Shown here one piece after another: positions 17,779 through 29,417 of a stretch of 64,000 nucleotides of DNA; position 1 is the stretch's first letter; the number at the start of each line of letters is the position of its first letter. The translations under genes and the position numbers were made by a program. The notes under the pieces are model-generated. The model made no database searches and was not told the DNA's origin. It saw only the letters and a program-made list of their open reading frames with translations. Source of the stretch: Bacteroidota bacterium. Its GTDB lineage: Bacteria; Bacteroidota; Bacteroidia; UBA4408. The stretch covers positions 1-64,000 of the forward strand of contig CAUJCU010000013.1 of the NCBI GenBank assembly GCA_963169745.1, written 5' to 3'.

Positions 17779-19809
17779 ATGTTTAACCAAGAAAAGGATA
17801 AGGAAAAAAAATCAATGAAAGATAAGTTACCTAAAAAACCACAAATGCCCAAAAATGGATTTAATTTTTATTGGATTTATGTGGCAATAATTGTGGCTGT
17901 AATTGCTATTCAGTTTATTGATTTTAACAGTGTTGCCCGTGAAATAGATTTTGGAAAATTTGAAAACACGATGCTCAAAACCGGAGATATTGATAAGTTG
18001 GTGGTGGTAAACAAAGAGATTTGTGAAATTTATTTAAAACCCTCAAGCCTTGAAAAGCCAGAGTATAAGGATATTGCACAAAAACCCTACGGCAATGGTA
18101 AAAACTTAGGTCCGCATTATTATTTTACCATTGGTTCTGTTGATTCTTTTGAAAAAAAGCTAAGTGAAGCTCAAGCTAATGTGAGCCCCGAAAACCGTGT
18201 TAATGTCGTTTACGAAACACGAAAAAACTGGGGTGGTGACATTATTACATGGCTTTTACCTTTTATTCTTCTAATCTTATTTTGGATATTTATATTTAGA
18301 AGAATGGGGGGCGGTGGTGGAGCCGGTGGGCAAATATTCAATATCGGTAAATCACGAGCAGCATTATTTGACCCTGAAGATAAAATTAAAGTTACATTTA
18401 AAGATGTAGCCGGCTTAGAAGAAGCTAAGGAAGAGGTTATGGAAATTGTTGAATTTTTAAAAAACCCTGCCAAATTTACTAAGCTGGGGGGTAAAATTCC
18501 AAAAGGTGCTTTATTGGTTGGCCCTCCGGGAACAGGAAAAACCTTGTTAGCAAAGGCAGTAGCCGGTGAAGCTGGAGTTCCTTTCTTTTCGCTTTCTGGA
18601 TCAGACTTTGTTGAAATGTTTGTGGGCGTTGGAGCTGCTCGTGTTAGAGATTTATTTAATCAAGCTAAACAAAAAGCTCCTTCTATTATTTTTATTGATG
18701 AGATTGATGCAGTTGGTCGCAGCCGTGGCAGAGGTTCATTTACCGGAGCCAATGATGAGCGTGAAAATACATTAAACAGCTTACTGGTTGAAATGGATGG
18801 GTTTGGAACTAATAGTGGAGTTATTATACTGGCCGCTACTAACCGCCCAGATGTATTAGATTCTGCTTTATTGCGCCCCGGGCGTTTTGACCGTCAAATA
18901 AGTATTGATAAACCCGATATTATAGGACGCGAAGCCATATTTAAAGTACACATGAAGAACTTAATCTTAGCTCCTGAAGTAAACGTTAAGAACCTATCTG
19001 AACAAACTCCGGGATTTGCAGGAGCTGAAATTGCCAATGTGTGTAACGAAGCAGCCCTTATTGCAGCACGTAAAAATAAAACGCAAATTGACACACAAGA
19101 TTTTCATGATGCTATTGACAGGGTTATTGGAGGCTTGGAAAAGAAAAACAAAATCATTTCTCCCGAAGAAAAAAATATTGTTGCCTATCATGAAGCCGGG
19201 CACGCTGTTGTAGGATGGTTCCTTGAACATACTGACCCTTTGGTTAAAGTAAGTATTGTTCCACGCGGTATTGCAGCATTAGGTTATGCACAATACTTAC
19301 CTAAAGAACAATTTTTACATACTACCGAACAAATGCTCGACTCTATGTGTATGGCTTTAGGAGGTAGAGCTGCTGAAGAAATTGTTTTCGGGCGTATATC
19401 AACAGGTGCCTTGAGCGATTTAGAAAGAATTACTAAAATGGCTTACAGTATGGTGACCATTTACGGGATGAATAAACGTATTGGAAATATTTCATTTTAT
19501 GACCCACAACAATCAGAATATGGCTTTACTAAGCCCTATTCGGAAAGTACCGCACAAGCTATTGATGAAGAAGTAAAGAAAATAATAGAAGATGCGTATA
19601 ACGTAACAAAAAAACTTTTGTATAATAAAAGAAATGAACTAGAGATAGTGGCGCAAGAGTTACTTAAGAAAGAAGTCATTTTTGATCAGGATATTGAAAG
19701 ATTAATTGGGAAAAGACCATATCAAAAACATACAAGCAATCCAGAACCACTGGCGCTCGAAGAAAAAACAGAACAACAAACTGAGGCACCTGAAAAAAGT
19801 ACCCTATAA
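17779..19809 (+). CDS. ftsH: ATP-dependent zinc metalloprotease FtsH
   Basis: 676 residues. A membrane-anchored AAA+ protease that removes damaged membrane proteins and short-lived regulators. Two transmembrane segments lie at about 33-52 and 155-173, with the small periplasmic domain between them. A Gly-rich hinge ([14 protein letters not shown]) leads to the AAA domain: Walker A GPPGTGKT near 249, Walker [10 protein letters not shown] near 308, and arginine fingers in [10 protein letters not shown]. The protease zinc site is HEAGH at about 471-475, with the third ligand in the ALSDLER region. A terminator follows at 19815-19845. Confidence 0.97.
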   Translation: MFNQEKDKEKKSMKDKLPKKPQMPKNGFNFYWIYVAIIVAVIAIQFIDFNSVAREIDFGKFENTMLKTGDIDKLVVVNKEICEIYLKPSSLEKPEYKDIAQKPYGNGKNLGPHYYFTIGSVDSFEKKLSEAQANVSPENRVNVVYETRKNWGGDIITWLLPFILLILFWIFIFRRMGGGGGAGGQIFNIGKSRAALFDPEDKIKVTFKDVAGLEEAKEEVMEIVEFLKNPAKFTKLGGKIPKGALLVGPPGTGKTLLAKAVAGEAGVPFFSLSGSDFVEMFVGVGAARVRDLFNQAKQKAPSIIFIDEIDAVGRSRGRGSFTGANDERENTLNSLLVEMDGFGTNSGVIILAATNRPDVLDSALLRPGRFDRQISIDKPDIIGREAIFKVHMKNLILAPEVNVKNLSEQTPGFAGAEIANVCNEAALIAARKNKTQIDTQDFHDAIDRVIGGLEKKNKIISPEEKNIVAYHEAGHAVVGWFLEHTDPLVKVSIVPRGIAALGYAQYLPKEQFLHTTEQMLDSMCMALGGRAAEEIVFGRISTGALSDLERITKMAYSMVTIYGMNKRIGNISFYDPQQSEYGFTKPYSESTAQAIDEEVKKIIEDAYNVTKKLLYNKRNELEIVAQELLKKEVIFDQDIERLIGKRPYQKHTSNPEPLALEEKTEQQTEAPEKSTL

Positions 19810-19814
19810 AATTT

Positions 19815-19845
19815 AAAAAAGCTAAAGATTTCTTTAGCTTTTTTT
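19815..19845 (+). terminator. Intrinsic terminator after ftsH
   Basis: aaaaaagctaaaga (19815-19828) pairs with tctttagctttttt (19831-19844), followed by T residues. It starts 6 bp after the ftsH stop and precedes the ATG of the next gene by less than 20 bp. Confidence 0.8.
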
Positions 19846-19861
19846 GTAGTACCTATGTGTT

Positions 19862-20776
19862 ATGAACGTTCAATTAAAGAACATCTTAATTTTTTCATTC
19901 CAAGTTTTGGCACTTAGTACACCTTTATATACCATGTCGCAAAATAATTTTGAAAACTACAATACACAATTAGAGCAATGGCATAATCAACGTGAACAAG
20001 CTCTAAAAAGTGAAAAAGGATGGCTTACCGTTTCAGGTTTGTATTGGTTAAAAAGTGGAATCAACACGATTGGTTCTGATTCAAATTGCACTATTGTTTT
20101 TCCAAAAAATAATGCTGCTGAACAATTAGGCTTTTTATCACTTCAAAATGATGAAGTATATTATACTGCTGAACCCAACTCAGATATTTTGTTGAATGGC
20201 AAACCTTTTGAGAAGGGAAAGATATTTGATTTGAATACCGATGAAGAAAGCCTTGTTATTACACACCGAAACCTGCGTTGGTTTATCATAAAAAGAGGAA
20301 ATAAATATGCACTTAGACTTCGTGACTTAGACAATGATGCACGAAGAAACTTTAAAGGAATTAATCGCTTTCCAGCGAATAAAAGTTTTATCTTTAACGC
20401 TAAACTGGAAGTGCCCCAAAAAGCAGAAACAATAGCTGTACCTGACATTATTGGGAACATTACCGAAACACCACTAGCCGGTTATCTTACTTTTACATTA
20501 GCCGGTCAAGTGTATAAGCTGGAGGCTACTCTCGAAGGCCAAAATGATTTGTTTATTGTTTTCTCTGATTACACTTCGGGTCATAGTACTTACGGTGCAG
20601 GGCGTTTTTTATACGCCAAAAAAATGCCTAACGAAAATACAGTTTTGTTAGATTTTAATAAAGCCTATAATCCTCCATGTGCTTTCACAAACTTTGCCAC
20701 TTGCCCGCTACCTCGTGAGCAGAACAAGTTGAAAGTTGAAATAAATGCAGGTGAATTAAAATATGAGCACGATTAA
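19862..20776 (+). CDS. Secreted DUF1684 protein
   Basis: 304 residues. N-terminal hydrophobic segment (about 8-24) with possible signal-peptide cleavage near MSQ. The rest matches DUF1684: W-HNQREQALKSEKGWLTVSGLYWLKSG at about 40-65, FP-NNAAEQLGFL, RDLDNDARRNFKGINRFP, FSDYTSGHSTYGAGRFLY and the end FNKAYNPPCAFTNFATCPLP. The domain is widespread but has no established biochemical role; the conserved RxFP and PCA-Y/F-T motifs suggest a binding or catalytic groove. It starts directly after the ftsH terminator and converges with the transglycosylase gene after 9 bp. Confidence 0.88.
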   Translation: MNVQLKNILIFSFQVLALSTPLYTMSQNNFENYNTQLEQWHNQREQALKSEKGWLTVSGLYWLKSGINTIGSDSNCTIVFPKNNAAEQLGFLSLQNDEVYYTAEPNSDILLNGKPFEKGKIFDLNTDEESLVITHRNLRWFIIKRGNKYALRLRDLDNDARRNFKGINRFPANKSFIFNAKLEVPQKAETIAVPDIIGNITETPLAGYLTFTLAGQVYKLEATLEGQNDLFIVFSDYTSGHSTYGAGRFLYAKKMPNENTVLLDFNKAYNPPCAFTNFATCPLPREQNKLKVEINAGELKYEHD

Positions 20777-20785
20777 AGTATGGTA

Positions 20786-22429
20786 TTAATTGGCTACCAC
20801 AACCTTTAATTTGCTTCCCGGAATTAGTACATAATCACGTTTTAAATTATTTAAACGCATTAACTCATCAACTGATTCCATTTTGTACCGATTGGTTATA
20901 TTCCACAATGTATCTCCTTTTTGAATAACATGATAAGTTACTTTCGAAACCGAAGAAGGAGTATTTTTTTCACTCAAAATAACAGGATTTAAGGTCAAAT
21001 GAATGCTATCATTTGAAAGAGAATCTTGAGCTATAGTAAGTGTGTCTAAAGTGTTTTTGATATTATTTTTAGCAAGTGAAGTATTCTTATTTGAAGCTTC
21101 AGGTGCAACAAAAACAATCAATTTAGTACCGGGTTTTAAAGACGTTTTGTGTAGCTTATTCCAATTCTTAATATCTTGAACCGAACAGTTATACTTAGCA
21201 GCAATTTTCTTTAGATTATCACCCGACACTACTTTATGATATTTTTTTTGTGGAGCAAACCGTATGGCAGCAGTCATAATGCTATCTCTAATGTGCTCTT
21301 CTGATCTTTGATAGGAATAAATAGCGTTTTGATTGTTTATAAATGACCCTATTTTTTCGGCAGGCAAATACAAGTAACGATAGCTGTCATAACCGGGTAC
21401 TCGTTTCATCTTGTATGATGGGTTCAGAAAAGCAATGTCTTCCATTGAAATATCCAATACTTTTGAAACAGCTTCAAATGAAACCGCTTGGTTTACATGA
21501 ACCGTATCTGCATAAAAATAACTTTTTTTGGCTGCTATCGGATATATATTGTGTTCACGGGTATAATTCATTAAATAATTAACCGCAATAAATGCCGGTA
21601 CATAGCCTTGTGTTTCTGCAGGTAAATAGGGACGTACTTCCCAATAAGTCTTTTTATTTCCGCTTCTACGAATGGCTTTGTTTAATGTTCCGGGGCCACA
21701 ATTATATGCTGCTAAAACCATTTGCCAATCACCAAACATACCGTATAAGTATTGTAAGTAGCGACAGGCTGCTTCTGTTGCTTTTAGAGGGTCGCGTCTA
21801 TCATCAACATACGAGTTTACTTCCAGGTCAAACATTTTCCCTGTAGGATACATAAATTGCCATAACCCGCCAGCTCCTGATTTACTAACAGCGCTTGGAT
21901 TAAGAGCCGATTCCACTATTGCCAGATACTTTAATTCCATAGGTAAATTGTATTTGGCTAATTTTTCCTCAAACATTGGAAAATATATTTGAGAAAGCCC
22001 AATCATTCTACTTACCAAAATTCTTTTACGTAAAGAATATACATCTATATAAGCCTTTACAGATTTGTTATAAACCAAATCGAAAGGGGTTGCTTGGTCT
22101 AATTTTGCTAAACGTGCCTCATAAACCAACTCATCAAAATAAGGAATAAAACCTTCTTTATAATTGGCCATATCATAGAGACAAGAATCGGATAAATAAC
22201 TGTTACACTCAAAATATTTGGTTCGTTGCAAACTATCGAGCATAGCCAAAATAGGATCATCTGAAATATAAACAGCAGCAGTATCGCCATCAGCTTTGGT
22301 CCTTAAAGGGCAAAGTCCTAATAGGGTCAATACCAATATATATTTAAAAATGTTGAGCACGTTTAAAATAATGGTTTTATAACTAAACGCAAAGATGTTT
22401 ATTGTAGCTGTAAAAAAATGATAAAACAA
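20786..22429 (-). CDS. Membrane-bound lytic transglycosylase with two LysM domains (MltD-like)
   Basis: 547 residues. An N-terminal hydrophobic segment (about 24-45) serves as export signal; a GTG at about codon 24 (VLNIFKYILVL) may be the real start. The SLT domain at about 150-300 has the catalytic Glu in AIVESALNPSAVS, then GAGGLWQFMYPTG and AAYNCGPGTLNKA. Two LysM peptidoglycan-binding domains follow: YHKVVSGDNLKKIAAKYNC near 398 and HVIQKGDTLWNITNRYKM near 500. It cleaves glycan strands to 1,6-anhydromuropeptides during wall remodelling. It stands alone, convergent with the DUF1684 gene. Confidence 0.93.
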   Translation of the reverse strand: MFYHFFTATINIFAFSYKTIILNVLNIFKYILVLTLLGLCPLRTKADGDTAAVYISDDPILAMLDSLQRTKYFECNSYLSDSCLYDMANYKEGFIPYFDELVYEARLAKLDQATPFDLVYNKSVKAYIDVYSLRKRILVSRMIGLSQIYFPMFEEKLAKYNLPMELKYLAIVESALNPSAVSKSGAGGLWQFMYPTGKMFDLEVNSYVDDRRDPLKATEAACRYLQYLYGMFGDWQMVLAAYNCGPGTLNKAIRRSGNKKTYWEVRPYLPAETQGYVPAFIAVNYLMNYTREHNIYPIAAKKSYFYADTVHVNQAVSFEAVSKVLDISMEDIAFLNPSYKMKRVPGYDSYRYLYLPAEKIGSFINNQNAIYSYQRSEEHIRDSIMTAAIRFAPQKKYHKVVSGDNLKKIAAKYNCSVQDIKNWNKLHKTSLKPGTKLIVFVAPEASNKNTSLAKNNIKNTLDTLTIAQDSLSNDSIHLTLNPVILSEKNTPSSVSKVTYHVIQKGDTLWNITNRYKMESVDELMRLNNLKRDYVLIPGSKLKVVVAN

Positions 22430-22704
22430 AAATCAATTATCAACGAACTATTGTGAAATCTAATTCTGATGAATCAATTGTTGATCTTATTAATTACAAG
22501 TTTACCATTAAAGTACGTTTACAATTTTAATAGTCATACCATTTGTTTTGCATATTTGATGGGAGTTCGGGAATATTATTACTTTTTACAATGGTAAAAT
22601 AGATACCCGATTTTTGAATAATTCTTATGCATTTATGTAATTATACTTTGGGTATAAAACTTTTACTAATCCGAAACGGATATAGTTACTCAAAATCTTA
22701 TACA
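22430..22704. other. Intergenic region
   Basis: No gene or strong terminator is visible between two minus-strand genes. Only loose inverted motifs (atcaac / gttgat) near 22438-22485 stand out, upstream of the transglycosylase. Confidence 0.4.
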
Positions 22705-24210
22705 TTACGGGCGTACACTAATAAAATAAGGGTCAACTGAAACCTCAATTTTTTTTTGAGGTATTAGTTTTAAAGTATTTATATCTACAAAGGTAATGTA
22801 TCCGTTACGGCCTCCGCAGTCCGAGCTGTGATGTGGTGCCGGCCCGTTTGCGTTATTATTTCGGTTGGCAATAATCAGCTCATCAAAAGATTCATCAACG
22901 GCTATGCCATGTGGCTGATGGCCGGTGTAAATATGTTTCACTAAACTTAAAGTATTCAAATCAATAACAGCTATTGAGCCCCGAAATCCCGGAAAGTTGA
23001 CTGTATCTTCCATACAGGATACAAACAAATAATTTTTATGATTCGAAATTGCCAGTTCTTGTGGAAAAGTCCCTACCGGAATTGTTTTGATTAAATGATC
23101 ATCGGCTGTGCTATAAAAACGTACCTCATTGGTATTTTGACACGAAAGCATATATTTATCCCCATCTGGGCTAAAAAGAACATCATGAGGTTTTAACATT
23201 TGACCGTTTGATTGGTCCATCGTAATCATTCCACTAATCTCAGGTGATAATGGAGAATTTCCTTGACTGGCACGCATATCAACCTTATAAAAAAAGCTTG
23301 CCTCCTGGCCAAAAACATACAATAAATTTTGATTGGGATGAAGAGCAACAGCATGAGGAAATGAGAATAAATTGGGGCCATTATACGTTGCTTTTACTTC
23401 CATTGCCGATAGATCAATATATTTAACTCTGCCTTGTCCCGGAAATAAATCATCGCCAGCACTGTAATCAACTAAATAAGCATACTTAGAGTCAGCTGTA
23501 ATAACAAAGGTATTCCAGCTTCCATGACCTATATACACCTGTGAAACGAAAGAATCATCGGCTGTGTTGAATTTTTGGAAAATGGTACCATTTAAAAATA
23601 TAACATAATAACTTCTACCATCTGGTGAAACTCTAACTTGATGTGGCGATTCATTAAAATTTGGCGATTGTCCTACTTCAAAACAGCGCATTGGAAGTGC
23701 TGTAGCGGCATCAAAAACAGTAACCAAATCACATCCTTGATTGCAAACATAAAATTTGGAACGTAAAGGATTGTCACTAAATTTCACAAAACCCTTCTCG
23801 TTGGGCGCACCATAGTCAATCCAATTTCGTAAAGTAATTACTTCTTCTTTTGTAAGTGGCGACTCTTCGTAAGGCATTGTAGGTTTAGCAGAAACGCCCA
23901 ATTCTTTATAAACATTAGAAAATAGAAATAATGTACTTTGTTTGTGGTTATATGGAATTACTGCTGCTCCATTTCTTGTACCTTCAAACATGTGATCCCA
24001 CGTGGTTAATGAAAGACCAGACGCTGCTTCTTTACTTATATCATTGTGGCAGCCGCTTACGGCACATTTATTTAATATAATTTTAGCAATGGGTTCAGGA
24101 TAATTTCCACCACTTTTAATAATTACCGATGAATCGGTTTTACAAGTGCAAAGTACAATGGAAAAAAGTAATAGAACAAAAAGTAACTTATAGCTGTTAT
24201 TTGATTTCAC
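22705..24210 (-). CDS. Lipoprotein with cytochrome-c-like N-domain and YncE-type propeller
   Basis: 501 residues. A hydrophobic leader ends in LCTCKTD (Cys21 or Cys23 lipidated). Residues 35-135 look like the cytochrome-c-like domain often found before propellers: KIILNKC49AVSGC54H, later TMPYEESPLTKEEVITLRNWIDYGAP. The heme motif is CX4CH rather than CX2CH. Residues 140-501 form a YncE/surface-layer-like seven-bladed propeller (VCNQGCDLVTVFDAATA, HQVRVSPDGRSYYV, LLYVFGQ, LISPDG-like blades, HGIAVDESFDELIIANRN). The substrate is unknown. The gene follows 10 bp after the FG-GAP gene on the same strand, so the two probably form an operon. Confidence 0.78.
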   Translation of the reverse strand: MKSNNSYKLLFVLLLFSIVLCTCKTDSSVIIKSGGNYPEPIAKIILNKCAVSGCHNDISKEAASGLSLTTWDHMFEGTRNGAAVIPYNHKQSTLFLFSNVYKELGVSAKPTMPYEESPLTKEEVITLRNWIDYGAPNEKGFVKFSDNPLRSKFYVCNQGCDLVTVFDAATALPMRCFEVGQSPNFNESPHQVRVSPDGRSYYVIFLNGTIFQKFNTADDSFVSQVYIGHGSWNTFVITADSKYAYLVDYSAGDDLFPGQGRVKYIDLSAMEVKATYNGPNLFSFPHAVALHPNQNLLYVFGQEASFFYKVDMRASQGNSPLSPEISGMITMDQSNGQMLKPHDVLFSPDGDKYMLSCQNTNEVRFYSTADDHLIKTIPVGTFPQELAISNHKNYLFVSCMEDTVNFPGFRGSIAVIDLNTLSLVKHIYTGHQPHGIAVDESFDELIIANRNNNANGPAPHHSSDCGGRNGYITFVDINTLKLIPQKKIEVSVDPYFISVRP

Positions 24211-24220
24211 ATTCTAACTC

Positions 24221-26461
24221 TTAATGCTTAACGACAAACTTGGCACACTTAACAAACATATTTCCAGATAAGTTGCAAAAATATGTTCCTGCTTTAAACG
24301 ATGAGGTATTAACCACACAAGGAGTTCCGGCTACATAAGTTTTGGAGTATATAATTTGGCCTTGAAGATTAAACACCTCAACTTTGATATCTTGTAGCTT
24401 CATAAAATTATCCGTTTCAATATAAAGCTCTTCGTTTGATGGATTCGGGAATAAACTTATTTGAGGTTCGTAACCGGTATTTCCCATATTGTGAATGGCA
24501 TCAAATGTATCACCCATAAAAAGGCTCACTCCGCCACTATAATTTCCAACAAGCATATCTAATTTTGAGTCGTTATTCAAGTCGTATAAAGCAGGTGCAC
24601 AGCGCTCTCCCTCATATAGATTTTGGAAAACAGAATCTACTAAGGTAAAGGTACCATTCAGGTTATTATCTATGTCAGTGAAACGATAAATACGCCCACT
24701 GGCCGATCCCACAAACATTTCATAATGACCGTTATATTCAAATACGCAAGGATAGCTGAAACCATTGCTCACATTAATGGAAGTTACATTAATGTTCCCA
24801 AAATTATAATTAGCGCTATCAACCGAAAATTGTGGGTTATTAGAACTTCCAATATTTTTATAATAATTTAGTTTCCCGTTACTTCTACCTATTACCAAGT
24901 CTAACTTATTATCTCTATTTATGTCAAATAATTGTGGTGCACAAAACTGCCCGAATAACATTCCGGAAAAGAAGGTAGGGTTAAGTGTATAATTAGCTGG
25001 AAGCCCTGCTGCAGCAGTATTTTGATAATAATACATGCGGCCATCACTGGCACCAACAACCATATCCACATCTCCGTCATTATCTAAATCTCCAAATGTG
25101 GGTACTAAGTTTTGCAAATTTAAAGCTCCCATTGATGCAAAGTCTTTACTAAACAATTCAAATTTAGGTTGTGTAGGGGTTCCAATATTTTTAAGGGCGG
25201 TCATTTTTGAAGTATAAACGCAACCGGTATTGGGATAACCGTAATTTCCAATAATTACATCCATCAAACCATCGTTATTAAAATCAACAAAGGCAGGATA
25301 AGCACCTTCTCCAACCTCTACCATATCATTTTGCAAAAAATTAACCTGTTGAAAAGCAAAATAAGCAGAGTCATCAGTATTGGTATTCTTGTACCACCAA
25401 AGTGATTTATCGCTTATGGAGCATGTATTAGAATTGGGGCTTACCAACAAATCACGTACCTGATCATTGTTTACATCAACATAAAAAGCACACGGAAAGA
25501 GTGGGGAATTTACTGAAGTTGAATATGTTGGAAAATCTGTATGTTGTGCCACAATATCAGCACTCTGCAATGTGCCACCGTTTTTAAGAAAGGTAATATT
25601 ATTAAAGGAGATATCGCCAATCAATAAGTCACGAATATTATCTCCATCTAAATCAGCACATAGTGTACATGACCCGGCATGACGAGCGTTTCGGTTGTTA
25701 TTGTTTTCAGGCACCGGGCTTATATGATCGGTAGGCCCGCACACATCTAGAGTAACTGCATTGCTACTGAAGTTCTCCTCAAAATCACCAAAACATTCAT
25801 CAACCAACATAAAGTAATTTAAAGAGTCGCAGGTCCCATAATTTTCTAACGAAAAATTTTTGTTGAATTGCATCCGACTTCCGGCAAAGTCAAAAGTTAA
25901 AATGTCTAAATCGCCATCATCATCTACATCATAAATTGCCGGAATATCTGAGCTCATTACATACAAATTCAAATAGTTTGAAGGCGGGCTGGTGTCAATA
26001 TAGTATGAGTAAACAACAGGTTTTACTAATGTAAAATGCAATCCATTAACGGCATCTCCATCGTTTATAAAAACCCTAATCCCTAAACTGGTATGTGTAA
26101 AAATATCCATTTTGCCATCACAATTATAGTCACGCAATAGCACCCAACTACTCATTTTTGGAAATTTATCTCGGTATGAAGCATCATATTTATAATCTAC
26201 CGTATTTGCAGTACCACCATTAATAAAAGTAGAAACTTTATTTCCGGTTCGGTCAAATACAAATAAATCCATAATCCCATCATAGTTGAGGTCAATATCT
26301 GAAACCTGCAAAAAATTTAATCCTCCAGCCCAAGGATTGGCCAAAGTAGTACCGGATATTGTTTGTACTAAAACAGTGTCTGTTCTGCTAAAATACAACT
26401 GCGCTTTTGCACTTAAAAAAGAAATTAACAGACTTAAAATTAAAGTAAGCTTTGTTTTCAT
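24221..26461 (-). CDS. Secreted FG-GAP/VCBS repeat protein with T9SS sorting tail
   Basis: 746 residues. Signal peptide 1-20 (MKTKLTLILSLLISFLSAKA). The body carries at least ten FG-GAP/VCBS-type calcium-binding loops of the form D-x-N/D-x-D-G-x-x-D (SDIDLNYDGIMDLFVFDRTG, YDVDDDGDLDILTFD, GDLDNDGDVDMVVGAS, FDINRDNKLDLVIGRS, YDLNNDSKLDMLVGNY). These predict an integrin-like propeller. The C-terminus (ISLFPNPSNEELYIET ... GTYFCNLSG ... KCAKFVVKH) is a T9SS type A sorting domain, so it is exported to the cell surface or medium. A minus-strand CAAATGTA at 26481-26488 is a possible -7 box. It likely heads an operon with the cytochrome/propeller lipoprotein. Confidence 0.87.
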   Translation of the reverse strand: MKTKLTLILSLLISFLSAKAQLYFSRTDTVLVQTISGTTLANPWAGGLNFLQVSDIDLNYDGIMDLFVFDRTGNKVSTFINGGTANTVDYKYDASYRDKFPKMSSWVLLRDYNCDGKMDIFTHTSLGIRVFINDGDAVNGLHFTLVKPVVYSYYIDTSPPSNYLNLYVMSSDIPAIYDVDDDGDLDILTFDFAGSRMQFNKNFSLENYGTCDSLNYFMLVDECFGDFEENFSSNAVTLDVCGPTDHISPVPENNNNRNARHAGSCTLCADLDGDNIRDLLIGDISFNNITFLKNGGTLQSADIVAQHTDFPTYSTSVNSPLFPCAFYVDVNNDQVRDLLVSPNSNTCSISDKSLWWYKNTNTDDSAYFAFQQVNFLQNDMVEVGEGAYPAFVDFNNDGLMDVIIGNYGYPNTGCVYTSKMTALKNIGTPTQPKFELFSKDFASMGALNLQNLVPTFGDLDNDGDVDMVVGASDGRMYYYQNTAAAGLPANYTLNPTFFSGMLFGQFCAPQLFDINRDNKLDLVIGRSNGKLNYYKNIGSSNNPQFSVDSANYNFGNINVTSINVSNGFSYPCVFEYNGHYEMFVGSASGRIYRFTDIDNNLNGTFTLVDSVFQNLYEGERCAPALYDLNNDSKLDMLVGNYSGGVSLFMGDTFDAIHNMGNTGYEPQISLFPNPSNEELYIETDNFMKLQDIKVEVFNLQGQIIYSKTYVAGTPCVVNTSSFKAGTYFCNLSGNMFVKCAKFVVKH

Positions 26462-26648
26462 ATATTATTGATAATACTTACAAATGTACTAATTATAAAA
26501 ATGAGAAATAACGGTATTACAGGAACACAATTTCAATAATTGTCTTTTTTATTCAGCTTAAAAGCTATTTGTAGCGTGAGTTTTTAACAAGTACAGCCAA
26601 ATGTTCAAAAATACTTCAAAAAGGATTCAAAATTACTGTATTTGCACC

Positions 26649-26678
26649 ATTGTAAATACATCAAAAATTGTATCTTTG
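26649..26678 (+). promoter_or_regulatory. Predicted gyrB promoter
   Basis: ATTG (26649-26652), an 18-bp spacer and TATCTTTG (26671-26678) match the Bacteroidota consensus. The implied start leaves a leader of about 75 nt before the gyrB ATG at 26760. The rest of the 298-bp gap (26462-26759) shows no gene. Confidence 0.65.
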
Positions 26679-26750
26679 TACTCCTTTAAAAAATTACGCG
26701 AATCTATTACTGATTCAAGTATTTACAAAGAGGTAAAGAATTTAATCTAA

Positions 26751-28718
<1,968 letters not shown>

Positions 28719-28746
28719 AATGTTTATAATAAATCTAAAAAAAATC

Positions 28747-29115
28747 ATGCCTAAACTTCTTTTAGCCATAGCTCTAATTTTTGGACTAAACAGCACCCAA
28801 GCCCAAATCATTAAAAAGCCTACCGAAATAAGCATTAAAGTTGGGAATTATGATGTGCGCTATGAAATGAATGGGCGCACCATTGTAAACAAACCGCATG
28901 TAGAAATAATGTCAGAAGAACACGGAACTGTTGTGGTTACCGTTACCATAAACAAATATGGACACGTTATTTCAGCAATACCCGGTGCACCAGGAACCGA
29001 CACAGAAAGCAAGTACTTAAGAACCAAGGCGAAGCAATGTGCTGAATCAGCACAATATGACACCAAGCCAACGTATCCCTTAAAAACAGTCGGAACTTTT
29101 ACTATTACCTTTTAA
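28747..29115 (+). CDS. Small secreted protein with TonB-C-like domain
   Basis: 122 residues from ATG 28747. Residues 1-20 are a clean signal peptide (MPKLLLAIALIFGLNSTQAQ). ATG 28720 would add nine residues and sits 2 bp after the gyrB stop; longer in-frame starts lie inside gyrB and are unlikely. The C-terminal half (VVVTVTINKYGHVISAIPGAPGTD ... KAKQCAESAQYD ... VGTFTITF) has the strand pattern of the TonB C-terminal domain (V-x-F-x-I-x-x-x-G-x-V), but there is no membrane anchor or Pro-rich linker. It probably shares the gyrB transcript. Function unknown; possibly an exported domain-swapped relative of energy-transducing TonB. Confidence 0.7.
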   Translation: MPKLLLAIALIFGLNSTQAQIIKKPTEISIKVGNYDVRYEMNGRTIVNKPHVEIMSEEHGTVVVTVTINKYGHVISAIPGAPGTDTESKYLRTKAKQCAESAQYDTKPTYPLKTVGTFTITF

Positions 29116-29417
29116 ACAATTTATTTTTTAAGTAATACAAGTTCACAAAAATATTTTTCTTAAATACCATTATCTTTAAGACTGTTTAAAAACCTCCATA
29201 TATAAATATGAAATATGGAATGTATTTAACACACTGAAGCTTAAAATTGCATTAGCAAAGAAAATAGTTCGTTTAATTTGGGGATTACCCTATTGATATA
29301 TCAATAGAAATCTTTATTGCTTAATCAAGGTTTAAGTGCTTTCAATTATTTATACTTTTCTGATATGCTTTTCTGCATTTGAAAAATTATAAATATAAAT
29401 AGCGTTTTGTTTCAATG
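29116..29417. other. Intergenic region with an 18-bp palindrome
   Basis: No gene is visible between two convergent genes. Bases 29290-29307 are a perfect palindrome with half-site CTATTGATA. AT content is high throughout. Confidence 0.45.
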
